Positions 8,118-17,260 of a DNA stretch of 33,798 bases are shown here, one piece after another. Location of the stretch: positions 1 through 33,798 of the forward strand of contig JAFLCP010000085.1 in NCBI GenBank assembly GCA_017303505.1, given 5' to 3'. The stretch is from Planctomycetota bacterium (lineage in GTDB: Bacteria; Planctomycetota; Planctomycetia; Pirellulales; Pirellulaceae). Position 1 is the stretch's first letter. Each line of letters begins with the position of its first letter. The notes below the pieces were generated by a model. It was given only the letters and a program-made list of their open reading frames with translations, searched no databases and was not told where the DNA came from. The translations under genes and the position numbers were made by a program.

Positions 8118-9480
8118 TCCACCGCAGCTTAAAAGCCCGGCAATCTATGTTTTTCGACTAGGAGTTGACTATGCAATTCTGAACGACTGGGGGAAGCATT
8201 TCATGGATGGATTGTTTGATCCCAACGATGATATCCCGACTGGTTTGTATTGGCGAAAGCTCCCAGATACTTTTCGTTCATTGAAGCATAGCATTGAGCA
8301 ACTCGCTGTTAGCGAGGACCAGTCTGTCAAAGAGAGACTGGAAACTCTACTGAAATCATTGGATGATTATCTACCGATTGTTGTGCAATATTGGTTTCCA
8401 GAGCAAGCACATTCAAGCAATCTCAACTCCAATGCTCACCAAAATGCTTCCCCCCTTTTCGAACAGGTAGATCCAAAGTCGAAGCAACAAAAACGTAGAC
8501 AAGATACCACGCTTACATGGGAGGATGTACACGAAAAATTCAACTCCTTGGATGACTTTAGAGATAAGAAGGGTGTTTTCTCAGGAGATTACGAAAAAGA
8601 GATTTCGAAATTACCGTTAATGGCGCAGAAACTAATCGAACCTATTCTGAAACAACTTCGCGACTTAGCCAACCTGCTCTGTGAAAAATACCAGTGCTTT
8701 TTCGAACTTGGCAAATGCTTGCAGGAAAAAACCTTTGAAACTGCCAATGAACCGAAACCAAAACAATCGGCAAAAGCACTGTTTCATCAGGCAGTGAGTG
8801 ACCTTGATTCCCTTCGCGAAACACTCAAGAAATGTTCTTCCACGGCTGAAGAACTGTTACGAATATTCGATGATCTGCCAGACAAATTCTCAACTCCGAA
8901 AAATTTTGCCGATTTCAAACATCTTGTCGACAAAAGGCTAAGCACGGCCCATCTTGAGCGCTCCGTAGCCAAGATTCCTAAAGTCCACCGATATGAAAAA
9001 GATCTCCCCAAAACAAAAAATCCTGAATGGGCACGATATGTAAAGGGTGTAGCGCCAGTGATCTATGACTGTCACATTGATTTGACAAGCCCCTTATCAC
9101 GCCAAATACTAGCGTATCTTTTGAAAAACACCCACCGGGCTGTAACTTACAAGATGATTTTGGTGTTCTTGGGACACGAAGCAACAGCCCCCTCCAAAAG
9201 AAACTCGGTATCTAAGGAAATCGGAAAGATAGAAAAAGCCATAAAGAATGCCTTCGCGTTGAATGATGCCAAGCCGCTTGGAGTCGTTGGAGGTGGGAAA
9301 AAAGCGAAAAAGGATACAAAAGTTGAAGGCGACGCTAGCCGTAAGGAACGCCGAATTCGAATTGAGATAGAAATGCTGGAAGATATTGTGCGACAACGCC
9401 AAGAAGCGGAGATTACGGAGAAACTATCCCGTGAGAGCGTATTCAAATTCTCTTCGTCCGTAGCTGTCAAGAAGTGCTAA
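8104..9480 (+). CDS. Unknown protein overlapping the integrase gene
   Basis: A 458-residue protein that I do not recognise. It starts at a GTG 14 nt inside the end of the integrase gene, in another frame, which points to translational coupling and a linked role such as control of integration or excision. The middle (about 40-300) is rich in charged helices with low-complexity linkers. The segment around residues 338-390 (ILAYLLKN, TYKMILVFLG, then a basic helix) resembles a winged-helix domain, and the last 70 residues are very basic and then coiled-coil-like. A DNA-binding partner of the integrase is a reasonable inference, but no family match is claimed. No signal peptide or membrane segment is visible. 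Confidence 0.75.
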   Translation: MSTANPPQLKSPAIYVFRLGVDYAILNDWGKHFMDGLFDPNDDIPTGLYWRKLPDTFRSLKHSIEQLAVSEDQSVKERLETLLKSLDDYLPIVVQYWFPEQAHSSNLNSNAHQNASPLFEQVDPKSKQQKRRQDTTLTWEDVHEKFNSLDDFRDKKGVFSGDYEKEISKLPLMAQKLIEPILKQLRDLANLLCEKYQCFFELGKCLQEKTFETANEPKPKQSAKALFHQAVSDLDSLRETLKKCSSTAEELLRIFDDLPDKFSTPKNFADFKHLVDKRLSTAHLERSVAKIPKVHRYEKDLPKTKNPEWARYVKGVAPVIYDCHIDLTSPLSRQILAYLLKNTHRAVTYKMILVFLGHEATAPSKRNSVSKEIGKIEKAIKNAFALNDAKPLGVVGGGKKAKKDTKVEGDASRKERRIRIEIEMLEDIVRQRQEAEITEKLSRESVFKFSSSVAVKKC

Positions 9481-9800
9481 CCAAGGAGAATGGAATCGAA
9501 TTCTTTGAGTCGCCAATACTCGCTCCGATTCACAACCAGCATCGCGCTGCCAGTTCGTAACTCCATCATGCAAAAAACTGGGAAACACTCTCGCTCCGTG
9601 TGAAAACAGCTGCAGAAAGATTCGACCCGCGCAAAATCAGTATATTGGGCGAAACTTCCGGCTTTTTGCGTCTCGGACTTCATGTTTGTACTGATCGACC
9701 CATTTGAAGAACGTAATGTCACATCATTCACAAAGTCGATTTTTCGGGACTCACTGACCAGTTCGCGGATCTCATAACCTACATTGCTTAACGATTCTAC
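9481..9800. other. Gap of 320 bp without a convincing gene
   Basis: A leftward open frame of 109 codons covers 9477-9806, but it has no ribosome binding site, begins inside the terminal repeat of the neighbouring insertion sequence and shows no recognisable motif. It may be a remnant of a gene cut by the insertion. Nothing else is apparent. Confidence 0.4.
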
Positions 9801-10595
9801 TGTCATTGGGCGATTTAAACAGGCAAATATCGAAGCGCATCTTTAGCCGTGGCTGAGCGACTAGAACTGCGTCAGCGTGAAGCGGTACCGATATGGAAGT
9901 TGATGGAGAAGTGGCTTGAGTTGGATTCGGTCAAAGCAGCGTTACCGAAGAGTAGTTTCGGCGAAGCAGTCACATATCTCCGTAATCAATGGAATACGTT
10001 GCGTCATTACTTAACGGTCGGAAACATCCCGATCGACAACAACCATTCTGAGCGGGCGATTCGTCTACTTACGATCGGTCGTAAGAACTGGATGTTTTTA
10101 GGTTCGAAAGAGGCGGCCCCCGGCAGCATGAAGCTATTCAGTATTGCGAGTAGTGCTAAGCGTCATTGCGTATCGCTTCAGCATTACTTGGAAGATGTGT
10201 TTTATTAGCTGTCGCAAGCGGCACAGCACAGTCCACAGGATCTAGAACTAGGTTCTCCGCTGCTGATGAGTTTACTCCCGGATCGTTGGGCCGCGACGCA
10301 TCCGCAACATGTACAGCACGAGCGTTTAGCAGAGAAGCATCAGGTTGCGGAAGATAAACAATACTATCGATTACAAGCTGGGTTAGCCGGTATGCATTCC
10401 TACGCCTCCACCGCTGGTCTTCCATCGACCGAGTGAAGGAAGCGGCCATCACTCTCAATCGCCCGTTGGCGACCGCTACGCGGGCCCTCTGTGTCGACCA
10501 CCGAGCTAGAAGAAATCCGAAATGAGAAATGCCTAACTCGGACGTTTCCTTTCAAAAGGGGTAACCATGGGCGTTTTCTTAATCGCCCACTGACA
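9801..10595 (+). mobile_element. Internally deleted IS66-family insertion sequence
   Basis: The left end TGTCATTGGGCGATT (9801-9815) and the right end AATCGCCCACTGACA (10581-10595) are inverted repeats matching at 14 of 15 positions. They enclose only the C-terminal third of an IS66-type transposase, which begins almost directly after the left repeat. This indicates internal deletion rather than simple decay from one end. No 8-bp target duplication can be seen in the flanks (GATTCTAC on the left, ATACAGGT on the right). The remnant cannot move by itself, but its ends could still be used by a full-length relative. Confidence 0.65.
9849..10436 (+). pseudogene. IS66 transposase, C-terminal remnant with internal stop
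   Basis: The first 119 codons encode the end of the IS66 DDE transposase domain, including PIDNNHSERAIR, where E69 would be the third catalytic acidic residue, and the GRKNWMFLGS segment. The upstream part with the first two catalytic aspartates is missing. After YLEDVFY an in-frame TAG (10206-10208) interrupts the frame, and the same frame continues for about 75 codons (LSQAAQHSPQDLELGSPLLM and onward to a TGA at 10434), which looks like the normal C-terminal tail. A CAG-to-TAG change is the simplest explanation. No active product is expected. Confidence 0.85.
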
Positions 10596-10771
10596 ATACA
10601 GGTTCTTGTCTTGACTTTCTGCCAGATCCCCCGACCGCTGGTAACGCGTCCTCACCTGTCGAACTACAACGAAAGTCGTTGTAGCAAAGCACTTCATTGG
10701 TTGTAGTTACGATGCGTATGTTTGCACGTGTCTCGTATGTTTCATTCCTAGTTGCCGAGAGGTGCAAGTGT

Positions 10772-11074
10772 ATGTGTGATTCTGACCAAGATCGAATATC
10801 TGTGACAAGCCTCGCGAAATCCCTTTGTGTTAGTACTGCGACCGTATATCGGTGGATACTACGTGGGGTACGAGGGAGAAAACTCCCTTCAGCGCTCATT
10901 GGTGGAAGACGATTTGTCTCCACGACTGACTTCAATAAGTTCATAGACCCAAACCAAGCCTGTACGAACATTAACAGGAAAGAGAGAAGCAAAATCGCCA
11001 AACAGGAGTTGCAACGATTAGGTGTTCAGAAGAAAGCGAAAGGCGAGAAGAAAGGAGCCAACAATGAGTACTAA
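10772..11074 (+). CDS. Small helix-turn-helix protein, DUF1580-like
   Basis: A 100-residue protein whose residues 9-60 resemble the DUF1580/excisionase-type helix-turn-helix common in planctomycetes: SVTSLAKSL, then TATVYRWILRGVRG as turn and recognition helix, then a wing ending in GGRRFVSTTDF. The last 35 residues are lysine- and arginine-rich. The start at 10772 is chosen because GAGAGGTG lies 7 nt upstream; an earlier ATG in frame at 10712 lacks a binding site. It overlaps the polymerase gene by 11 nt, so it probably belongs to the replication operon as a regulator, replication initiator or excisionase. Which of these is not determinable. Confidence 0.75.
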   Translation: MCDSDQDRISVTSLAKSLCVSTATVYRWILRGVRGRKLPSALIGGRRFVSTTDFNKFIDPNQACTNINRKERSKIAKQELQRLGVQKKAKGEKKGANNEY

Positions 11075-13073
11075 TCTCTGTGTCGTACCTGCGGCCCTTT
11101 TACGATTTCGAATCGTTCCCGATGATGGCTCTACGCTTGATGTTATCGGCGTTTTATACTGCCTTCGTGGCAAATTTTGCCTTTGGTTACCCGTACCCAC
11201 AAACGTTAAACCCAGGAAGAAGCGAACCATCAAATATGCTTGCTTCGGTAAAATCGAGGTATATGTTGGGGAGGAAATGCCAAAGGATCTTTCTAGTGTA
11301 TTCAACGATGGATATTCACCTTGTTTCCTTAGCCAACCGTATCCTGGAGTGGACCTTCCAGACAATGATAAGTGGCCGCCAAAGGAAGATTGGATTGAAT
11401 GGAAAAAGCTTTGCCAAGCAGCAGCTCTCTCTGAAGACTCTGAACTAGTCAGCATTGAAAAGAGATTCAATGACGATGTTGACAGACCAATCATCCTGCA
11501 TGTCCCAAGCGATGGTATCATCACGAAATCTATTTCCGAATCAGCTCTAGCACAGCTAGATATATGGCTAAATCGAGTCGGTATTCTCCAAGTGCTTTTC
11601 GAAAACTCCATAATCGCTTGTGAGTTTCAGGTTTGGGCATTGAACAACAAGATCAACAAACGAGGCGTACGTCTTCATCGCCAAAGAGTTCGTGCGTTAA
11701 TGCGTTTCCTGGAACACTGGATATTGACCTGCACGGTTCAGGCGATGAAAGCTTCAGAAGGAGAACTTGACGAACAAAAACTCAAAGATCCGAATTTCCT
11801 TCGGTCTTGGCTCGAATCAGTTGGAGTTTGCTTGCCCAACCTTCAGAAATCTACCGTGGTCGCTTACTTGCAGAAAGGAAAGTGCAATAAACAAATCCGA
11901 TCTGTTCTCGAAGCTCACTTAGCATTACTGGATCTCAATCATCAACTTCTCGCTACATCCCTCCGCGAAGTAAGCTGTGATGGTCGACTTCGGCACAAGT
12001 TTCTCTACTTTGGCTGCCGCACGGGACGTTTCACATCTCCAGGTTTTTCGCTTCATAACCTTCCGAAAACTTGCGAGCAAATCAAGAATTTGCGGGGCTT
12101 AATCCATGCCTTAACAGACATCGCCAAATTCAAGTCCTTACTACCCAAACATTTACCTTTGGGGCTTGCGATACAGGGACTCATTCGCTCGTGCCTTATC
12201 CCTTCAATAGACCATCTCTTTCTCATCCTGGACTTTACGTCGATTGAAGCACTATGCCTTGCATGGATAGCCGGTGAAAATCTCACGTTGCAGGCCTTCG
12301 ATGAAGGCAGAGACATTTACGACGATTTTGCAGGGGTACTCTTTGAATCGAGTGACGATGTACTAGGCAACCAAAGGTCCATTGCAAAAGTTGTATTTCT
12401 TGCCTGTGGATATGGTTTGGGAACTGCGGGACTGAAAAAACTTCTTTCCAAATCGAACCTAAACTTGTCGGACTTTCCTTTGACGGCCAATCAAATCATC
12501 CACATGTTCCGTAGTCGTTTTCCTGCCATCACGGATGTTCTTTGGGAGCAATTCCAAACAGCGTTCCAAGATGCCATTTGCTCCAACCGACGTTCAGAAG
12601 TTGGTAAATGTCTGATCGAGAAATCAAATGGAAAGGATGTTGTCGTAACATTGCCCGGTGGACGCAAGCTGACTTATCGTGAAGTGTGCGTCGATCAAAA
12701 AGGAAACCAGATTCAATTCACGACTGAAGATGGCCATATCGAATCTCTCTACGGGTCAAAAATCGCGCAAAACGTCGTTCAAGCGATTTGTCGGGATTTA
12801 CTGGTTAATGCCATGTTTCAACTGGATAACGCTGGCTTAGATATCGTGATGCACGTCCATGATGAAGTGGTGTTGGAAGTGCCCAAAGATAGTGCGACTG
12901 AGCTTATGTCCCAGGCCCTGAAAATCATGTCTGTAACACCTGACTGGGCTAGGGATCTGACGCTTCAAGTTCGAGGTGTGAGCAGCACTAGCTACGCTCA
13001 ATCGAAAACATCCAAAGCGACACTTCATTACGCCAGAAATGGCAAACTCATTGCTGAACCTTTTCCGAAATGA
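11064..13073 (+). CDS. Family A DNA polymerase (Pol I-like), element-encoded
   Basis: A 669-residue protein whose C-terminal part is a family A polymerase domain. Visible motifs are the thumb/palm CRTGRFTS (residues 318-325), motif A LDFTSIEAL with the metal aspartate D390 and E395, motif B RSIAKVVFLACGYG (R438, K442, Y450), and motif C MHVHDEVV (D600, E601). The E-INKRGV segment near residue 197 matches the start of phage and plasmid Pol A cores. The first 190 residues are not recognised and show no DxE-type 3'-5' exonuclease motif or 5' nuclease, unlike cellular Pol I of about 900 residues. AAAGGAG lies 6 nt before the chosen ATG. The primase and ATPase genes downstream suggest it replicates the element. 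Confidence 0.93.
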   Translation: MSTNLCVVPAALLRFRIVPDDGSTLDVIGVLYCLRGKFCLWLPVPTNVKPRKKRTIKYACFGKIEVYVGEEMPKDLSSVFNDGYSPCFLSQPYPGVDLPDNDKWPPKEDWIEWKKLCQAAALSEDSELVSIEKRFNDDVDRPIILHVPSDGIITKSISESALAQLDIWLNRVGILQVLFENSIIACEFQVWALNNKINKRGVRLHRQRVRALMRFLEHWILTCTVQAMKASEGELDEQKLKDPNFLRSWLESVGVCLPNLQKSTVVAYLQKGKCNKQIRSVLEAHLALLDLNHQLLATSLREVSCDGRLRHKFLYFGCRTGRFTSPGFSLHNLPKTCEQIKNLRGLIHALTDIAKFKSLLPKHLPLGLAIQGLIRSCLIPSIDHLFLILDFTSIEALCLAWIAGENLTLQAFDEGRDIYDDFAGVLFESSDDVLGNQRSIAKVVFLACGYGLGTAGLKKLLSKSNLNLSDFPLTANQIIHMFRSRFPAITDVLWEQFQTAFQDAICSNRRSEVGKCLIEKSNGKDVVVTLPGGRKLTYREVCVDQKGNQIQFTTEDGHIESLYGSKIAQNVVQAICRDLLVNAMFQLDNAGLDIVMHVHDEVVLEVPKDSATELMSQALKIMSVTPDWARDLTLQVRGVSSTSYAQSKTSKATLHYARNGKLIAEPFPK

Positions 13074-13149
13074 GTCGTTCACGATTCGCATCATTTCATC
13101 TTGAGTTGCTTTTACAGCATTGATGCATCTGTGAAATCTGTTCTGCAGT

Positions 13150-13178
13150 CCAGCGTTTGCTCCCGTAGCAAACGCTGG
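13150..13178. repeat. Perfect inverted repeat between polymerase and primase genes
   Basis: CCAGCGTTTGC (13150-13160), a 7-nt loop TCCCGTA, then GCAAACGCTGG (13168-13178): an 11-bp perfect stem. It is not followed by a T run, so it is not a standard intrinsic terminator. It lies in a 221-bp gap and may be a binding site, an RNA stability or attenuation hairpin, or an origin element. Confidence 0.6.
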
Positions 13179-13294
13179 AATTCCTCTAGTGATGAGTTTG
13201 GAAACAAACAAATCCTTGACGACTAGTCTGTGATAGCCATGAGAGTTCCGTTGTGGAATTCTCGGCACAACATTCGTTTTTTTTGGTGAGAAAC

Positions 13295-14239
13295 ATGTCC
13301 GTAAAGTTGTCGAACTATTTGCAACTGGTACAGCAGCATTCTAAAGCTGCTGAGCTTAGCGATGAGCTAAAAGGGAATCTCGAAACGCTCCTTTGTAAAC
13401 TCAAAAACGTCCGGCCCACAAGAAATGGATTCAAAGCTTGCTGCCCATCCCATGATGACGGAACTCCGAGCCTCAGCATCAGCATCATAGAAGGCAGGAC
13501 TTTGATTCATTGCTTCGCTGGATGCGGTTACCATGAAATCATGTGCAGCCTAAAGTTGCCTCCAAATTTCTTGTCGGCAGGTGGTATTAAAAATCCCCAA
13601 AGTGGTAGTCGCTGTAATCCCCCCAAAACGTTATCTGCCACTCCGGTCAATCCAGACCTAAAGATGGAATACGCCTACCTCTACAAGCAAAGAGACAAGA
13701 AATGTCTAGATGCTTTCGCGAAGTCCTTGGGTGTAACTGTCGCCTCGCTTCGGTTGCTAGGGGCTGTCGGCTCTCAACATTCTTCCTTGATCACTCCCGA
13801 ATACAACGGCTGCGGAGAAATCTGTGGCCTGCAGGAGCGACAACTAGACGACACGAAACTAGCTCGCAAAGGATCTCGTCGTGGTCTCTATCTTCCATCT
13901 GGTTGGAATTCTGAGGAGAAGCACGGAAACAAGGTTCTCTACATCTGTGAAGGTGCTAGCGATACCGCTGCAGCTTTGAGCCATGGCTTTCGTGCAATAG
14001 GTCGACCATCGTCCAACGGCGGTAAAGTCGACTTAGCCATCCTTCTCAAAGACTTCCCTTTCGAAATTGCTGTCGTAGCAGATAACGATCCTGATAGATG
14101 CGGAACGAAGGGGGCTTATGAAGTTGCTCAGTTTCTTGCGCAAGAGCTGAAAAAAGAAATCCCTGTTTGTAAACCCAAAGGTAACGCGAAAGATGTTCGC
14201 GCCTATGTCAATAACCAAGTATCCGTAGGAGAAAACTAA
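13295..14239 (+). CDS. Primase-like protein with CHC2 zinc finger and TOPRIM domain
   Basis: A 314-residue protein. A CHC2-type zinc finger is visible as C50-P-S-H53 followed by HCFAGC (C73, C77), preceded by the GFKACCPSHDD context typical of phage and plasmid primases. A TOPRIM domain follows at about 213-300, with the acidic residues E219 in YICEGASDT and D263/D265 in VVADNDPD. Such proteins lay down RNA primers for DNA replication. It is shorter than DnaG and lacks a helicase-binding domain, but the next gene encodes an ATPase, so the two may act as a split primase-helicase. The start has GGTGAG 4 nt upstream; its stop overlaps the next ATG (TAATG). Confidence 0.9.
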   Translation: MSVKLSNYLQLVQQHSKAAELSDELKGNLETLLCKLKNVRPTRNGFKACCPSHDDGTPSLSISIIEGRTLIHCFAGCGYHEIMCSLKLPPNFLSAGGIKNPQSGSRCNPPKTLSATPVNPDLKMEYAYLYKQRDKKCLDAFAKSLGVTVASLRLLGAVGSQHSSLITPEYNGCGEICGLQERQLDDTKLARKGSRRGLYLPSGWNSEEKHGNKVLYICEGASDTAAALSHGFRAIGRPSSNGGKVDLAILLKDFPFEIAVVADNDPDRCGTKGAYEVAQFLAQELKKEIPVCKPKGNAKDVRAYVNNQVSVGEN

Positions 14240-15696
14240 TGAACGAATGCAATGAAATGTTTGAAAACGATGGTGTCGCAAAACCAAGTCGTCCGAAACT
14301 CTCGAACCATCGGTACTGTCCTAAAGAAAAAAAACAAGTGGTAGTACCAATCCAAGAAATCCGCAAACAGATTGATAATGAAACGGGGAACTCGCTGTTT
14401 ACCGTTAACGGAACCTTACACGCTGTTGACAAATCTCAAAACGTCACCGTGATTTCAGATGCGGTTCAGTTTTTTGCATGGCTGCACTTCATTTTTTGCT
14501 TAGATTGGAAGCTGAATTGTCTTTCAAAAAACGAGTTCTTCGAGCACTGCAAAACACACAGTCCGCAGTACCAGTCGTTGTCGCATCATCCCCATTTCCC
14601 CAAAATCAAAAATGTTCGATACCTCTGTGAATTTCCCGATCCTATCCCGGGTCCAGAAACTCCAGTTTTGGATGCCTTCGTCAACTTCTTTTCGGCATCG
14701 ACTGGTGTGGATAAATTGCTAATCATAGCTCTGATTTTGACTTTGTTCTGGGGGGGACCTCCCGGACAACGTCCAAGCTTTGTGATCACTGGCAAGCGTG
14801 GTCAGGGGATAGGAACAGGAAAGACGACACTTGTGAAATCCCTAGCAGAACTTGTGGGAGGTCAAATCTCGAAAGATTTTGACGAATCGGCTAAAGAGCT
14901 GAAAACTCGGCTTCTTACGCCTAGCTTGGGCTTTCATAAGGAGCGAGTCATATCGATTGACAACGTAAAGGCGAGCGTGTTTAGTTCGCAAGACTTAGAA
15001 GCACTTATCACCATTAGCCAAATTTCGGGACACCGAATGTACAAGGGAAATGCTTCGATCCCGAATTACTTCACCTATGTGATGACTATGAACGATCCGA
15101 ATCTCTCTCGTGACTTAGCGTCTCGTAGTATGGTAATTGAGCTTAGTACTCCGGCAAAGAACCCGAATTGGCTTGGCGAAGTTGAAGAATTCATCGAGAA
15201 GAACCTGATGGCAATGCTGGCTGAGATCAATTATCTGCTAACTGTTAAGCAGCCTGAGTCGTTTACGGCTGGAGAGGGTACACGCTGGCCATTGTGGGAA
15301 AAAGAGGTGCTATCGAAGGTACCAAACCCAACTCATGTCCGTAATCTGATCGTGCAACGACAGAACCAATATGACGAGGCCAAACACCGGCGAGATCAAT
15401 TCGAGGATGTCCTGGAAGAACTACGAAAGAAATATTCTCTTAAAGTGGTAAACAAATCGATCGTCGTCATTCCCGTTCCAGAGATGATTTCAATCTACCA
15501 CGAGTTTTGCGGTGAGAAAGCTGCCATGAACAACATATCTACAAAGATTGCGAGATTGGGTGTCCCAAGTATCTATTACCTGGACCGAAAGGGTAAGACG
15601 AAGTACTTCCTGTTTAGTCAGAATCGCACCCCAATCACTGAAGTGACCGCCAAAAAGGCCTTAAAGGCCTTTGAGAACGGTCAATTCTCCGCTTAG
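14239..15696 (+). CDS. AAA+/SF3-helicase-like replication ATPase
   Basis: A 485-residue P-loop ATPase. The Walker A is an extended loop, GQGIGTGKTTLVK (G188 to K200, with K195 binding phosphate), the Walker B is RVISIDN (D241), a sensor-like TYVMTMND follows at about 279-286, and R291/R296 in SRDLASRSM are candidates for arginine fingers. This layout resembles the ATPase part of phage and plasmid primase-helicases of the D5/P4 kind. The N-terminal 145 residues are not recognised, and the C-terminal 90 residues look like a winged-helix domain (STKIARLGVPSIYYLDRKGK). It is coupled to the primase by a 1-nt overlap, with TAGGAG upstream, so a replicative helicase acting with that primase is the best inference. 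Confidence 0.8.
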   Translation: MNECNEMFENDGVAKPSRPKLSNHRYCPKEKKQVVVPIQEIRKQIDNETGNSLFTVNGTLHAVDKSQNVTVISDAVQFFAWLHFIFCLDWKLNCLSKNEFFEHCKTHSPQYQSLSHHPHFPKIKNVRYLCEFPDPIPGPETPVLDAFVNFFSASTGVDKLLIIALILTLFWGGPPGQRPSFVITGKRGQGIGTGKTTLVKSLAELVGGQISKDFDESAKELKTRLLTPSLGFHKERVISIDNVKASVFSSQDLEALITISQISGHRMYKGNASIPNYFTYVMTMNDPNLSRDLASRSMVIELSTPAKNPNWLGEVEEFIEKNLMAMLAEINYLLTVKQPESFTAGEGTRWPLWEKEVLSKVPNPTHVRNLIVQRQNQYDEAKHRRDQFEDVLEELRKKYSLKVVNKSIVVIPVPEMISIYHEFCGEKAAMNNISTKIARLGVPSIYYLDRKGKTKYFLFSQNRTPITEVTAKKALKAFENGQFSA

Positions 15697-17260
15697 CTTT
15701 GAGCTCCAGCTAGAATCCCAAAACTAAGCAGAGAACGGTGGGAAGCGTTCGATAAGTGGTCCTAACCATTCCTCTTTCGAATTGCTTCTCACTTGCTTTA
15801 ACCATCCTAAGTATACCCAAAAACCTGTGTATCTGTCGAAACGAGTTTTACACTTCCTGCAGGTGCTCTACGTTCGAGAACCAGGAGGTAACGCATCAGC
15901 AATCTACTGGAATACGCGTCCAAGTGATTCCGCAGATAGTGCACACTGACTTCTCCTGCCAGAGTCTTCTGAGCTCATAACGAACGGTGCATGGTATCGA
16001 TTTTCTTTGTGGGACGTAGGACGTTTGGGATGGTTCAAGGCCCCCATCTTGCCTGCCTCTTTCCTCGATCGTCCCTAGATAAATCGAATCGTTTACCCGG
16101 GATGCTCTAAAGCCACACGGAAGGCTCAATAACACACTCCGGTTAACCAGTCCGGAAAGGCCCTGGATTCGCTACTGGGGCCGTTAACACGATCCTATTC
16201 GAGACTGAGTGAAGCTACTGTTTCATTGCTTTACTCCTCCCGCTGATGCAGGTGGAGGAGGAGTGGTAGAGATGGGAAGTAATTGAGTGCTAAGGTGCTA
16301 AGTTCTGACGATTTTTCAAAAGTCTTTCTAATTCAGGTCTATTCATTTCTCTAAACTCTTTTTTCTTTAAAAGTAAGAACTAAGAACCAAAAAGAACATA
16401 AACCATTACCAAATAAAGACTTACAGAGAGCGCCAACTCTTCATGCACAGTTCTAACTCAGCACCCACCCTCCTGAAAGAAGGGCAGCAAAATGAACACA
16501 CGAACATGTATAAGTCAATTGCGAGGTCTCTCGTACAGCAAAGTCAGCAATCACTGACCCAAAATCGATTCCGTCCATGCTACCGAACCAGCCTAGAAAA
16601 AGAACCTACGCCTCTGAAATCCCCTTTCTAGCATCCCCGTCAAGTCTTCAACGCCTCGCAAGATCGATCACACCTAGTTACTGAAATCCAATGAAGTATT
16701 CTACCTGAACCTAAGCCTCACTGAGGCAAACCAGAATGGCTACGTATCCCTAATCACTTTTTTGGACCACACGAACAGTCTCACATTACCTCACACTCGT
16801 CCCTTCATCGATGAAAGCTCGCTCGAAGCCACAGGACGTCTTAAAGGAAGTGTAAACAGGATGAACCAATACCCAATGTCTCTGCTTCCGGTAGCCCCGA
16901 TCGACGATGACTGCTCTCTCAGTTCGAACCTCAATCGCTTTTGGAACATCACAACAGAAAGCTCCTATCACTCTCTCGCTGAAAGCTTCTGATAGAAGAC
17001 TGCAACTGATCCATCCACCTTACATGATCTGCAACAGTTGAACTCTCTCTGATCGTAGAGAACTTATTCAATCAATAAGCCTCGACAAATCCGTTTGTTG
17101 CACAATCATTCTTGTGGTTTGCCTCAAGCCGATGAAGAAAACAACAGCCTTTCAACTGCTGAAGCGTTGATCCCAAAAACTAACATTGACGATTGCATCA
17201 CGAATCATCATCTTGAAGAGTGGGTTGGGGAGGGAAAGCAATCGGGAGTAGCACAAGAAA
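15697..17260. other. 1.56-kb stretch without convincing genes
   Basis: Short open frames exist (for example 16443-16631 and 16762-16992 rightward, 15896-16135 leftward) but none combines a ribosome binding site with a recognisable motif. Visible structure includes GTTAAC repeated at 16142 and 16184 around a GGCC-rich hairpin, a CTCCTCC/GGAGGAG inverted repeat near 16231-16264, and an AT-rich segment at about 16300-16420. The position just after the replication genes makes an origin or control region plausible, but no iteron array was found. Confidence 0.5.
16141..16190. repeat. Nested inverted repeats with flanking GTTAAC sites
   Basis: GTTAAC palindromes lie at 16142-16147 and 16184-16189. 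Between them GGCCC (from 16159) and GGGCC (to 16183) form a stem. The nested symmetry in an otherwise gene-free stretch may be a protein-binding or replication site. Confidence 0.3.

Noticed and set aside
9477-9806. Leftward 109-codon open frame
   Set aside because: No ribosome binding site, no recognisable motif, and its start lies inside the terminal repeat of the IS66 remnant; treated as a possible remnant only.
10579-11001. Leftward 140-codon open frame
   Set aside because: It lies opposite the helix-turn-helix gene, which has a strong ribosome binding site and recognisable domain; a shadow frame.
16443-16992. Two short rightward frames (62 and 76 codons)
   Set aside because: No convincing ribosome binding sites and no family resemblance; composition does not look coding.
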